Shown: positions 57,401-64,000 of the stretch, piece after piece
Numbering within the stretch: the stretch's first letter is position 1
How the letters are laid out: each line of letters starts with the position of its first letter
Assembly: GCF_026107455.2 (NCBI RefSeq)
Contig: NZ_JAPCHY010000004.1
Span: 62,001 to 126,000, forward strand
Direction of reading: 5' to 3'
DNA length: 64,000 nucleotides
Origin: Xanthomonas chitinilytica
GTDB taxonomy: Bacteria; Pseudomonadota; Gammaproteobacteria; Xanthomonadales; Xanthomonadaceae
Program-made: the position numbers and the translations under genes
Notes under the pieces: generated by a model
What the model was told of the DNA's origin: nothing
The model's database searches: none
What the model saw: only the letters and a program-made list of their open reading frames with translations

Positions 57401-57575
57401 TTCCGTGCAGGCGCGCCGCGATACGGCCGCAAGGTATCTTTCCGCCAGGCCGGCGCCATTGGCCGGAATCCCGAGGACACCTCCCGATGACGATCCTGCT
57501 GCTTCCCGTTGCGTTCGGTTCCGCCCGCCGGCTCCCGCCGGCCTTCGACGGCGGAACCGTGCGCGGGTGGCATTG

Positions 57576-58628
57576 ATGGTGGCGCAGGGGAGGCGGGCCG
57601 GTGGCCTGCGTCGGATCCTGCGCGGCATCGGCTGCGGCGCGCTGGCACTGTGCTGCGTGCTGGTCGCGGTGTGGGGCGCCGGCGCGCTGTGGTTCCAGTT
57701 GCCGGGCGGGCCGCTGCTGCGCGGCCTGGCCATCGTGCCGTGGAGCGTGGCCGCGGCGCTGGCGTTGCGCGCCTGCCTGCGGCCGTGCCGGCGCTGGCCG
57801 GCGCTGCTGGTATATGCCGGGCTGCTGGTGGCGATGCTCGGCTGGTGGACGACGATCCTTCCTTCGCAGGACCGGCAATGGGCCGACGACGTGGCGCAGC
57901 CGCTGCGCGCGCAGGTGCAGGGCCGGCAGGTGGTGATCGACAACGTGCGCGACTTCCACTGGCGCAGCAACAGCGACTACGACATCCGCTGGGAGCGCCG
58001 CGAGTACGATCTCGACCGGCTGGTGTCGGCCGACCTGATCCTGTCCTACTGGATGGGCCCGGCCATCGCCCACACGCTGGTGTCGTTCGGTTTCGACGAC
58101 GGCCGCCAGCTGGTGTTCTCGCTGGAGATCCGCAAGGAGCGCGGCGAATCGTTCTCGGCCATCGGCGGCTTCTTCCGCCAGTTCGAGGCGGTGCTGGTGG
58201 CGGCCGACGAACGCGACATCGTGCGGGTGCGCAGCAACGTCCGCGGCGAGGACGTCTATCTCTACCGGCTGCAGGGGCTGTCGCAGCCCGAGCTGCAGGA
58301 GCTGCTGCTGTCCTACCTGCAGCAGGCCGACGAGCTGCGGCGCGAGCCGCGTTTCTACAACACCCTGACCAGCAACTGCACCACGGTCGTGTTCGAGCTG
58401 GTGCGGCGGATCGCGCCGGGGTTGCCGCTGGACTACCGGTTGCTGCTGTCGGGTTACCTGGCCGAGTACGCGCACGACGCCAAGGGACTGGTGCCCGGCT
58501 ACGATTTCGCCACGCTCAAGGCGCGCGGCCGCATCACCGACCGCGCCCGCGCCGCGGGCGATGCGGACGATTTCAGCCGCGCCATCCGGCGCGGCGTTCC
58601 CGGTATCGAGCAAGGAAGCCCGCGATGA
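57576..58628 (+). CDS. DUF4105 membrane protein
   Basis: 350 residues from ATG 57576. Three hydrophobic segments lie at about 15-95 (CGALALCCVLVAVWGAGALW, then LLVYAGLLVAMLGWWTTI). The large C-terminal DUF4105 domain, predicted periplasmic, has RNVRDFHWRS-like VIDNVRDFHWRSNSDYD, SFGFDDGRQLVFSLEIRKER and the conserved FYNTLTSNCTTVVFELV. The Cys of NCTT is the best candidate for a catalytic residue. The stop overlaps the next start, so the pair is translated together. Activity unknown. Confidence 0.82.
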   Translation: MVAQGRRAGGLRRILRGIGCGALALCCVLVAVWGAGALWFQLPGGPLLRGLAIVPWSVAAALALRACLRPCRRWPALLVYAGLLVAMLGWWTTILPSQDRQWADDVAQPLRAQVQGRQVVIDNVRDFHWRSNSDYDIRWERREYDLDRLVSADLILSYWMGPAIAHTLVSFGFDDGRQLVFSLEIRKERGESFSAIGGFFRQFEAVLVAADERDIVRVRSNVRGEDVYLYRLQGLSQPELQELLLSYLQQADELRREPRFYNTLTSNCTTVVFELVRRIAPGLPLDYRLLLSGYLAEYAHDAKGLVPGYDFATLKARGRITDRARAAGDADDFSRAIRRGVPGIEQGSPR

Positions 58629-60580
58629 TCGAACGATTCCCGCGCATGGCGCGCATCGCGCCGCCCTGGCTGCTGCTGTTGTCGACGCTGCTGCTCGGCG
58701 GCTGCGCGATGGTGACGGTGAAGCCGGTGGCTTCCGCCGACTACATGGCGGTGAAGCGCGGCGACGTGCTCACCACCCAGCGGCTCAGCAATGCCGCGCA
58801 GGAAGCGCTGAGCGTCATCGGGCTGGATGCCGGGCAGTGCCGCAAGGACCTGCCGCACTGCCTGCAGGCGCTGTCCGATACCGACGGACTGGGCCAGGAG
58901 CAGCAGCTGGCGACACTGGCCGAACTGTGGACGCAGACCGCGCTGGCGCTGACGCCCAAGGACAAGGACCGCGAGCGGCTGCCGTTGTCCGAGGCGGCGC
59001 TGGACGCCTGGCTGGAGGCGGCCCGGTACGCCTATGCCTACCTGTTCTTCAGCGGGCGCACGCCGGCCGAGCGCGCGTTCGAGGAACGGCAGACGCAGGT
59101 GCGCGACTACTACAACTACGCCGCCGACCAGGCCGCCGCGGCGGTGTTCCAGCGCAGCCGCCAGCGGGCGCTCCAGGGCGAGGACCTGGAGCAGCCGGTG
59201 CGCAACGGCAACTGGACCCTCGCCGTCGATTTCGGCCAGCTGCGCCTGAACAGCATCCCGCGGCGGCTGGTCTCGGCCTCGGCGATCGGTTTCGCGGGCA
59301 TGCGCAGCACCTACCGGCGCGACGGTTTCGGCGCCGAACTGGTGGTGGAGATGGAGCCGCCGTCGCTGGCGGTGCCGGTCGACGCCGAAGGCGGGGCGGA
59401 CAAGGCACCGGTGTTCAGCGAGATGCCGTCCATCGCCGCCACCGCGCTGCTGCGTTTCAGCGGCGACACGCTGCAGGAAGTGCTCGATACCCGCGAGGTG
59501 GTGATCGAGGCCTACGAGCCCGAGCGCACCGCCAGCGTGGACCTGCACGGCCAGCGCGTGCCGCTGGCGGCCAACTTCACCGCCGCCTACGGCCTGTGGC
59601 TGGCGCAGTCGGGCTTCGCCACGCAATCGCTGCGCACCCTGTTCGGCCGCGGCGAAGGCATCCGCGAGCCGCACATCTACCTGATGCAGCCCTACGACCC
59701 GGACCGCCGCATCATCTTCATGCTGCACGGCCTGGCCAGCAGTCCGGAGGCCTGGGTCAACGTCGCCAACGAGGTGATGGGCGACCCGGTGCTGCGCGAG
59801 CATTTCCAGGTGTGGCAGGTGTACTACCCGACCAATGCGCCGGTCGCGCTGAACCGCTACGAGATCGACAACGCGCTCGACGCCACGCTCAGGCACTTCG
59901 ACCCGGGCGGCCGGGCGCCGGCCTCGCGCGACATGGTGCTGATCGGCCACAGCATGGGCGGGGTGCTGGCGCGGCTGCTGGTGACCTCCTCCGGCGAGCA
60001 GCTGTGGGACGGCCTGCTGCAGCGCTACCAGCTCAGCGGCGAGCGCCTGCAGCGGGTGCGGGCCAAGCTCGGCCCGCTGCTGCACTTCGAGGCGCGGCCG
60101 ACGGTGGAGCGGGCGATCTTCATCGCTGCCCCGCATCGCGGCACCGATGCCGCCGGCAACCGGCTGGGGCGGATGATCGGCAAGCTGGTGCGGTTGCCGG
60201 TGACCATCCTGGGCAAGTTCGGGGACGTGTTCGAGATGCTGGTGGACCCTGCCGGGGCGCAGGAGGAAAAGGCGGAGAAGCCGCGCATTCCCAACAGCAT
60301 CGACAACCTGAAATCGAGCGACCCGTTCGTCCGGGCGTCGTCGCAGCTGCCGATCATGCCCGGGCTGAAGTACCACTCGATCATCGCGCAGCGGAAGCCG
60401 GAAGTACCGTTGGCCGATTCCGACGACGGGCTGGTGCCCTACTGGAGCGCGCACCTGGATGGCGCGCTGTCGGAGAAGGTGATCGTCTCCGGGCACAGCG
60501 TGCAGGAAACGCCGCAGGCGATCCTGGAGATCCGCCGCATCCTGCACCTGGACCTGGCCGAACGGGAAGGCGCGCGCTGA
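58625..60580 (+). CDS. Alpha/beta-hydrolase lipoprotein
   Basis: 651 residues. A lipobox (LLLSTLLLGGCAM) predicts an envelope lipoprotein. A helical N-terminal region of about 350 residues precedes an alpha/beta-hydrolase domain: RRIIFMLHGLASSPEAWVNV (oxyanion region), nucleophile Ser in MVLIGHSMGGVLARLLV (about 441), then FIAAPHRGTDAAGN and the late Asp/His in LADSDDGLVPYWSAHL and VSGHSVQ. Substrate unknown; lipase, esterase or acyltransferase possible. The four-base overlap ties it to the DUF4105 gene. Confidence 0.85.
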   Translation: MIERFPRMARIAPPWLLLLSTLLLGGCAMVTVKPVASADYMAVKRGDVLTTQRLSNAAQEALSVIGLDAGQCRKDLPHCLQALSDTDGLGQEQQLATLAELWTQTALALTPKDKDRERLPLSEAALDAWLEAARYAYAYLFFSGRTPAERAFEERQTQVRDYYNYAADQAAAAVFQRSRQRALQGEDLEQPVRNGNWTLAVDFGQLRLNSIPRRLVSASAIGFAGMRSTYRRDGFGAELVVEMEPPSLAVPVDAEGGADKAPVFSEMPSIAATALLRFSGDTLQEVLDTREVVIEAYEPERTASVDLHGQRVPLAANFTAAYGLWLAQSGFATQSLRTLFGRGEGIREPHIYLMQPYDPDRRIIFMLHGLASSPEAWVNVANEVMGDPVLREHFQVWQVYYPTNAPVALNRYEIDNALDATLRHFDPGGRAPASRDMVLIGHSMGGVLARLLVTSSGEQLWDGLLQRYQLSGERLQRVRAKLGPLLHFEARPTVERAIFIAAPHRGTDAAGNRLGRMIGKLVRLPVTILGKFGDVFEMLVDPAGAQEEKAEKPRIPNSIDNLKSSDPFVRASSQLPIMPGLKYHSIIAQRKPEVPLADSDDGLVPYWSAHLDGALSEKVIVSGHSVQETPQAILEIRRILHLDLAEREGAR

Positions 60581-60590
60581 GCGCGGCGCC

Positions 60591-61955
60591 TCAGACGCGC
60601 CGCGCCACCCACAGCGCCATCAGCGCCAGGGCGCCGGCGATGGCGAAGTTCAGCAGGTAGCCCAGCCAGACCGCATGCGCCAGCAGCCAGGCGAACAGCG
60701 AGCCGCTGACCGCCAGGGTGGTGGCCACCGCGATCGCCTCGCTCAACTGCAGCGCCGAGCTGTTGCGGCCCTGCTGCGCGGGCGGCGACAGCGACAGCGT
60801 CAGCACCGACAGGCTCGGGTAGACCAGGCCCATGCCCAGCCCGGTCAGGACCCAGCCGGCGATGGCGACGGCCACCGGCACCGCGGCGATCATCGCCAGC
60901 CCGGTCAGGCCGATGCCCGCGGCCATGGCCAGGGCGCCGGTCTGCAGCAGTTGCCGGCGCGACCAGCCGCGGCGGGTGTGTCCCTGGTACCAGGAGCCGG
61001 CGGCCCAGCCCAGCGCACCGACGCTCAGCGCCACCCCGGCCAGCCAGGGCGACAGCCCGCGTTCGCGCGACAGCAGCAGCGGCAGGAACGCCTCGCAGCC
61101 GAAGAAGGCGGCCCCGGCGAGGCCGCGCAGCGCGATCACGCTGGGCAGGCCGCGGCGCAGCCGCAGGGTGCCGGCCGGCAGCAGTTTCCAGCTGCACAGG
61201 CCCAGCAGGGCCGCCGCCGGCAGCAGCAGCGGCACTGCGATGGCGCCATGCATCTGGCCGCCTGCGTACAGCAGCAGGATGCCGATCGAGGCGCCGATGG
61301 CCCAGAGTACGGTGCGGTCCAGCACCGCACCGCGCGGGTCCTCGGCCGCCAGCCTGCGCACGGTGGGGCGCAGCAGCAGTGCGGCGGGGATCGCCAGCAT
61401 CGGCACCGCCAGGAACACCCAGCGCCAGCCCACGTGCTGCACGATCAGCCCGGCCAGCGTCGGCCCGAGCAGCGAGGGCAGCACCCAGGCGGCCGAGAAC
61501 GCGGCGAAGATGCGTGGCCGCAACGCTTCGGGATACAGCCGCGCCACCACCACGTACAGGGTCACGAAGAGGGTGCCGGCGCCCAGCCCCTGCAGCAGGC
61601 GCCCGCCGATCAGGGTCGGCATGTCCGGCGCCAGCCCGGCCAGCAACAGCCCGGCGACGAAGCAGGCCAGCCCGGTCCACAGTGGCTGGGCCGGGCCGCG
61701 GGCATCGCTCCAGCGGCCGGCCAGGGTCATGCCGATCACGCTGGTGGCCAGGGTGCCGCCGAAGGCGAAGGCATACAGCCGCAGGCCGTCGAGTTCGCGC
61801 GCCACGGTGGGCATGGCGGTGGCCACCGCCAGCGCTTCGAACGCGATCAGCGAGACCAGCGCCACCATGCCCAGGGTGGCGGCGCGGAAGGACGGCGAAA
61901 GCACCGAGCCGACCGGAGGAACGGCGGCGGGGGAAGAGGCGGCGTGCGATGTCAT
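60591..61955 (-). CDS. MFS efflux transporter, probable SoxR target
   Basis: 454 residues from ATG 61955, with twelve or more membrane segments. The motif A region reads [20 protein letters not shown] and a motif C-like [20 protein letters not shown] follows, pointing to the proton-driven drug efflux branch. It is divergent from soxR; a SoxR-type operator lies inside a 19-base promoter spacer reading toward it, so redox-active drugs are plausible inducers and substrates. Specificity cannot be read from the sequence. Confidence 0.88.
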   Translation of the reverse strand: MTSHAASSPAAVPPVGSVLSPSFRAATLGMVALVSLIAFEALAVATAMPTVARELDGLRLYAFAFGGTLATSVIGMTLAGRWSDARGPAQPLWTGLACFVAGLLLAGLAPDMPTLIGGRLLQGLGAGTLFVTLYVVVARLYPEALRPRIFAAFSAAWVLPSLLGPTLAGLIVQHVGWRWVFLAVPMLAIPAALLLRPTVRRLAAEDPRGAVLDRTVLWAIGASIGILLLYAGGQMHGAIAVPLLLPAAALLGLCSWKLLPAGTLRLRRGLPSVIALRGLAGAAFFGCEAFLPLLLSRERGLSPWLAGVALSVGALGWAAGSWYQGHTRRGWSRRQLLQTGALAMAAGIGLTGLAMIAAVPVAVAIAGWVLTGLGMGLVYPSLSVLTLSLSPPAQQGRNSSALQLSEAIAVATTLAVSGSLFAWLLAHAVWLGYLLNFAIAGALALMALWVARRV

Positions 61956-62025
61956 GGAGCTTCCAGCGGAGGACGGAACGCGGACGACGGCGGCGCGACA
62001 CTTGTGCCGGTCGTGGCAGGCGCGC

Positions 62026-62056
62026 AGCATGTTTCCTCAACCTATGTCGAGGTCAA
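62026..62056 (-). promoter_or_regulatory. SoxR-type promoter of the MFS gene with operator
   Basis: On the minus strand TTGACC (62056-62051), a 19-base spacer and CATGCT (62031-62026). The over-long spacer contains the dyad (plus strand) CCTCAACCTATGTCGAGG at 62035-62052, which matches 13 of 18 bases of the enteric SoxR box. Over-long spacers are characteristic of MerR-family activated promoters. Confidence 0.72.
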
Positions 62057-62062
62057 GCGTGG

Positions 62063-62497
62063 ATGATGCAGGAAATGAGCGTGGGCGAGGTGGCGCGGCG
62101 TAGCGGGGTGGCGGTGTCCGCGTTGCATTTCTACGAGAAGAAAGGGCTGATCCGCAGCCTGCGCACCGCCGGCAACCAGCGCCGCTATGGGCGCGACGTG
62201 CTGCGGCGGCTGGCCGTTATCCGGGTGGCGCAGCGGGTGGGCGTTCCGCTGGAGGCGGTGCTGCGCGCGTTCGGCACCTTGCCCGAGCAGCGCACGCCGA
62301 CCCGCGCCGACTGGGCGCGGCTGTCGGCCGCCTGGCGCCGCGAGCTGGACGAGCGCATCGTCCAGCTGCAGTTGCTGCGCGACCAGCTCACCGACTGCAT
62401 CGGCTGCGGCTGCCTGTCGCTGCAGCGCTGCCGGCTCAGCAACCCGGGCGATGCACTGGGCGAGCTCGGCGACGGCCCGCAACGCTGGCGCAAGTAG
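62063..62497 (+). CDS. soxR: Redox-sensitive transcriptional activator SoxR
   Basis: 144 residues. A MerR-type helix-turn-helix ([20 protein letters not shown]) is followed by [20 protein letters not shown] and a dimerisation helix. The 2Fe-2S cysteines lie in [15 protein letters not shown], spaced C-x2-C-x-C-x5-C as in E. coli SoxR. It senses redox-cycling compounds. No soxS is present; the divergent MFS gene is the likely direct target, and the operator 11 bases upstream of the soxR start may also give autoregulation. Confidence 0.95.
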   Translation: MMQEMSVGEVARRSGVAVSALHFYEKKGLIRSLRTAGNQRRYGRDVLRRLAVIRVAQRVGVPLEAVLRAFGTLPEQRTPTRADWARLSAAWRRELDERIVQLQLLRDQLTDCIGCGCLSLQRCRLSNPGDALGELGDGPQRWRK

Positions 62498-62831
62498 GCG
62501 CCGCGGCACGGCCTGCCGGACGCGGGCGCCGCAAGCGCGGACCTGTGCGCCAGCGGTCCGTTGGTGATCTTGCGGGCGTGCCTGCACGAGGGTGGAAGCG
62601 GACGATCCGGGGCGCCCGCCTGGTCGCCGACGATGGAGCGTGTGCGGAGCATGCGCCGGCCGTGCCGGGTTCCCGGCGGGCGACATCCACCGTCCGCATC
62701 CGGCCCCTGGGCCGGCTCCGTGGACGGACTCGTCTTGCGGGAACGACCGTCATCGCAGCCAGGGCCTCTTCCCCGATGCATGCGGTGCGAAGACCGCCCG
62801 CATTCGTCCCGGCGAGATCGCGGGCAACGCC
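62498..62831. other. Gene-free region between soxR and the DUF4426 gene
   Basis: About 334 bases between two genes that converge. I see no repeat, RNA or supported reading frame, and no clear terminator hairpin with a U tract. Confidence 0.5.
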
Positions 62832-63299
62832 TCAGAAATTGCGCTGGAACTTCACGCTGCCGCCGCCGTTGGCCGATTGCACCTGCAGGTCGAAACGCAG
62901 GGTGTCGTGCCGGCTGATCCGTACCAGGCCGACATGGTCGGCATAGCTGCCGGTGCGCACCGTGCGCAGCACGATCTGCTGGCGGCGCCCGGACAGGTCC
63001 ACCGCGGTGGCGGTCACGGCGCCGTCGGCGGGCAGTTCGGCGCCCTGGCGCAGTTCGCGCAGCGCCACCACCAGCAGCGCCTGGCCGGCATCGCGCGGCA
63101 CGCCGTAACTGCGGGCGACCGCCGGGTTCATCGCCAGGGTCGGCAGCACGTTGTAGTGCACGCGCAGTGCGCCGAAGTCGGAATGGCTGGGTTCCGCCGC
63201 CAGCACCGTTGCCGGGCGCGGGGTCTCGCTGCCGGAACAGCCGCCGAGCAGCGCCATCGCCAACATGCAGGCCGGCGGCAGGGCGGAGGGCAGGCGCAT
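62832..63299 (-). CDS. DUF4426 lipoprotein
   Basis: 155 residues from ATG 63299. A lipobox (MLAMALLGGCSG) predicts lipidation. The DUF4426 body has SDFGALRVHYNVLPTLAMNP, VARSYGVPRDAGQALLVVAL and ends ANGGGSVKFQRNF. This small periplasmic family is found next to proC in many gammaproteobacteria; seven bases separate it from proC here. Function unknown. Confidence 0.88.
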   Translation of the reverse strand: MRLPSALPPACMLAMALLGGCSGSETPRPATVLAAEPSHSDFGALRVHYNVLPTLAMNPAVARSYGVPRDAGQALLVVALRELRQGAELPADGAVTATAVDLSGRRQQIVLRTVRTGSYADHVGLVRISRHDTLRFDLQVQSANGGGSVKFQRNF

Positions 63300-63306
63300 C
63301 GCCGGC

Positions 63307-64000
63307 TCAGTCGTTGGCGGCCGACAGCTCGCGCCCGCGTTGCGCGGCCGCGGCGATGGCACGGGCGGTCAGCGCTTCCAGGCCGCCGGCCTGGAAGGTC
63401 TCGATGGCGGCCTGGGTGGTGCCGCCGGGCGAGGTGACGCGGCGGCGCAGTTCGGCCGGCGCCTCGCCGGCCTCGGTCAGCATGCGCGCCGCACCGAGCA
63501 CGGTCTCCAGCACCAGGGTGCGCGCGGCTTCGGCCGGCAGCCCCTGCTCCAGTGCCGCGGCTTCCATCGCCTCGGCCAGCAGGAACACGTAGGCCGGGCC
63601 GCTGCCGGAGACGGCGGTGACCGCGTCCATGCTCGCCTCGTCCTCGATCCACACCGTGCGCCCGGCGCTGGCCAGTACCTGTCCGGCCTGCGTGCGTTGG
63701 GCCGGCGCGACCCGCGGATTGGCGAACAGGCCGGTGACGCCGGCGCCGAGCAGGGCCGGGGTGTTGGGCATGGCGCGCACCACGGACTGGCCGCCGCCGA
63801 GCCAGCGGTCGAGCTGGCCGGCGGTGATGCCGGCGGCGATCGACAGCACCAGCGGATGCCGCCCCTGCGCGGTGGCGGCCAGCGCGGCGCAGACCTCGCG
63901 CATCACCTGCGGTTTCACCGCCAGCACCCACAACGCCGCGTCCCGCACGGCGTCGCCGGCATCGGCGAAGGTACCCACGCCGAAGTCCCGTTGCAGCGCG
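63307..64000 (-). CDS. proC: Pyrroline-5-carboxylate reductase (cut by window edge)
   Basis: The C-terminal 230 or so residues of P5CR; the N-terminal NAD(P)-binding loop lies beyond the right edge. Visible signatures are WVLAVKPQVMREVCA, VVRAMPNTPALLGAGVTGLF, TAVSGSGPAYVFLLAEAMEA and the PROSITE-type block LRRRVTSPGGTTQAAIETFQ. It makes L-proline from pyrroline-5-carboxylate. The DUF4426 gene follows in the same operon. Confidence 0.96.
   Translation of the reverse strand, partial: ALQRDFGVGTFADAGDAVRDAALWVLAVKPQVMREVCAALAATAQGRHPLVLSIAAGITAGQLDRWLGGGQSVVRAMPNTPALLGAGVTGLFANPRVAPAQRTQAGQVLASAGRTVWIEDEASMDAVTAVSGSGPAYVFLLAEAMEAAALEQGLPAEAARTLVLETVLGAARMLTEAGEAPAELRRRVTSPGGTTQAAIETFQAGGLEALTARAIAAAAQRGRELSAAND

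Overview
The window is GC-rich chromosomal DNA from a gammaproteobacterium, almost certainly a member of the Xanthomonadaceae (Xanthomonas/Stenotrophomonas/Pseudoxanthomonas/Lysobacter group). Indications are a phoB-phoR-ppk-ppx operon, a small type I NAD-dependent isocitrate dehydrogenase, a PilZ pilus protein at the end of a fab-pabB-mltG-holB string, a Kdo kinase (KdkA), and short palindromic repeats with a GTAG head. Most genes are core housekeeping genes. I see no phage, plasmid, insertion sequence, CRISPR array, toxin-antitoxin pair or defence island. Both window ends cut genes: a glycosyltransferase at the left and proC at the right.

Layout: 1-1876 holds the cut glycosyltransferase, an NTF2-like protein and an XRE regulator. 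1899-9426 (minus strand) holds ppx, ppk, phoR, phoB behind a Pho box, and the outer-membrane quality-control protease BepA. 9579-12416 holds a glutaredoxin, an AhpD-like protein, NAD-isocitrate dehydrogenase, a REP doublet and a Bax-inhibitor-1 protein. 12574-13204 is a five-tRNA cluster (Pro, Arg, His, Lys, Leu). 13387-22523 is the protein quality-control block tig-clpP-clpX-lon-hupB-(tRNA-Val, 3 x tRNA-Asp)-ppiD, in the same gene order as in enteric bacteria. 23094-27768 holds mltD, gloB, a methyltransferase, rnhA, dnaQ and a PP2C phosphatase. 27976-31513 holds tRNA-Ser and LPS-related genes (heptosyltransferase-like, kdkA). 31831-35511 holds SRP RNA, tRNA-Ser, dnaX, ybaB, recR and a HIT protein.

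35554-46116 is the least charted part. It has a secreted HExxH protein of unknown family, a MoxR-DUF58-TgpA-Slp operon and three membrane glycosyltransferase genes that look like one lipid-linked-sugar pathway. 46130-57221 is the fatty-acid synthesis region (maf, yceD, rpmF, fabH, a kinase-like gene, fabD, fabG, acpP, fabF), followed by pabB, mltG, holB and pilZ. 57286-64000 holds tRNA-Val, a DUF4105 protein coupled to a lipoprotein hydrolase, a SoxR-type MFS efflux pair, a DUF4426 lipoprotein and proC.

Genes that clearly work together are the phosphate-sensing and polyphosphate operon under PhoB autocontrol, the trigger factor/ClpXP/Lon block, the fatty-acid synthase set, and SoxR with its probable efflux target. 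I found no convincing new multi-gene defence or mobile system. The best candidates for new biology are the putative secreted metallopeptidase (35554-36855), the kinase-like protein inside the fab operon (48775-49557), the three-gene glycosyltransferase set (41397-46116) and the DUF4105/hydrolase pair (57576-60580). All functional statements rest on reading motifs and gene order by eye; no database search was run.
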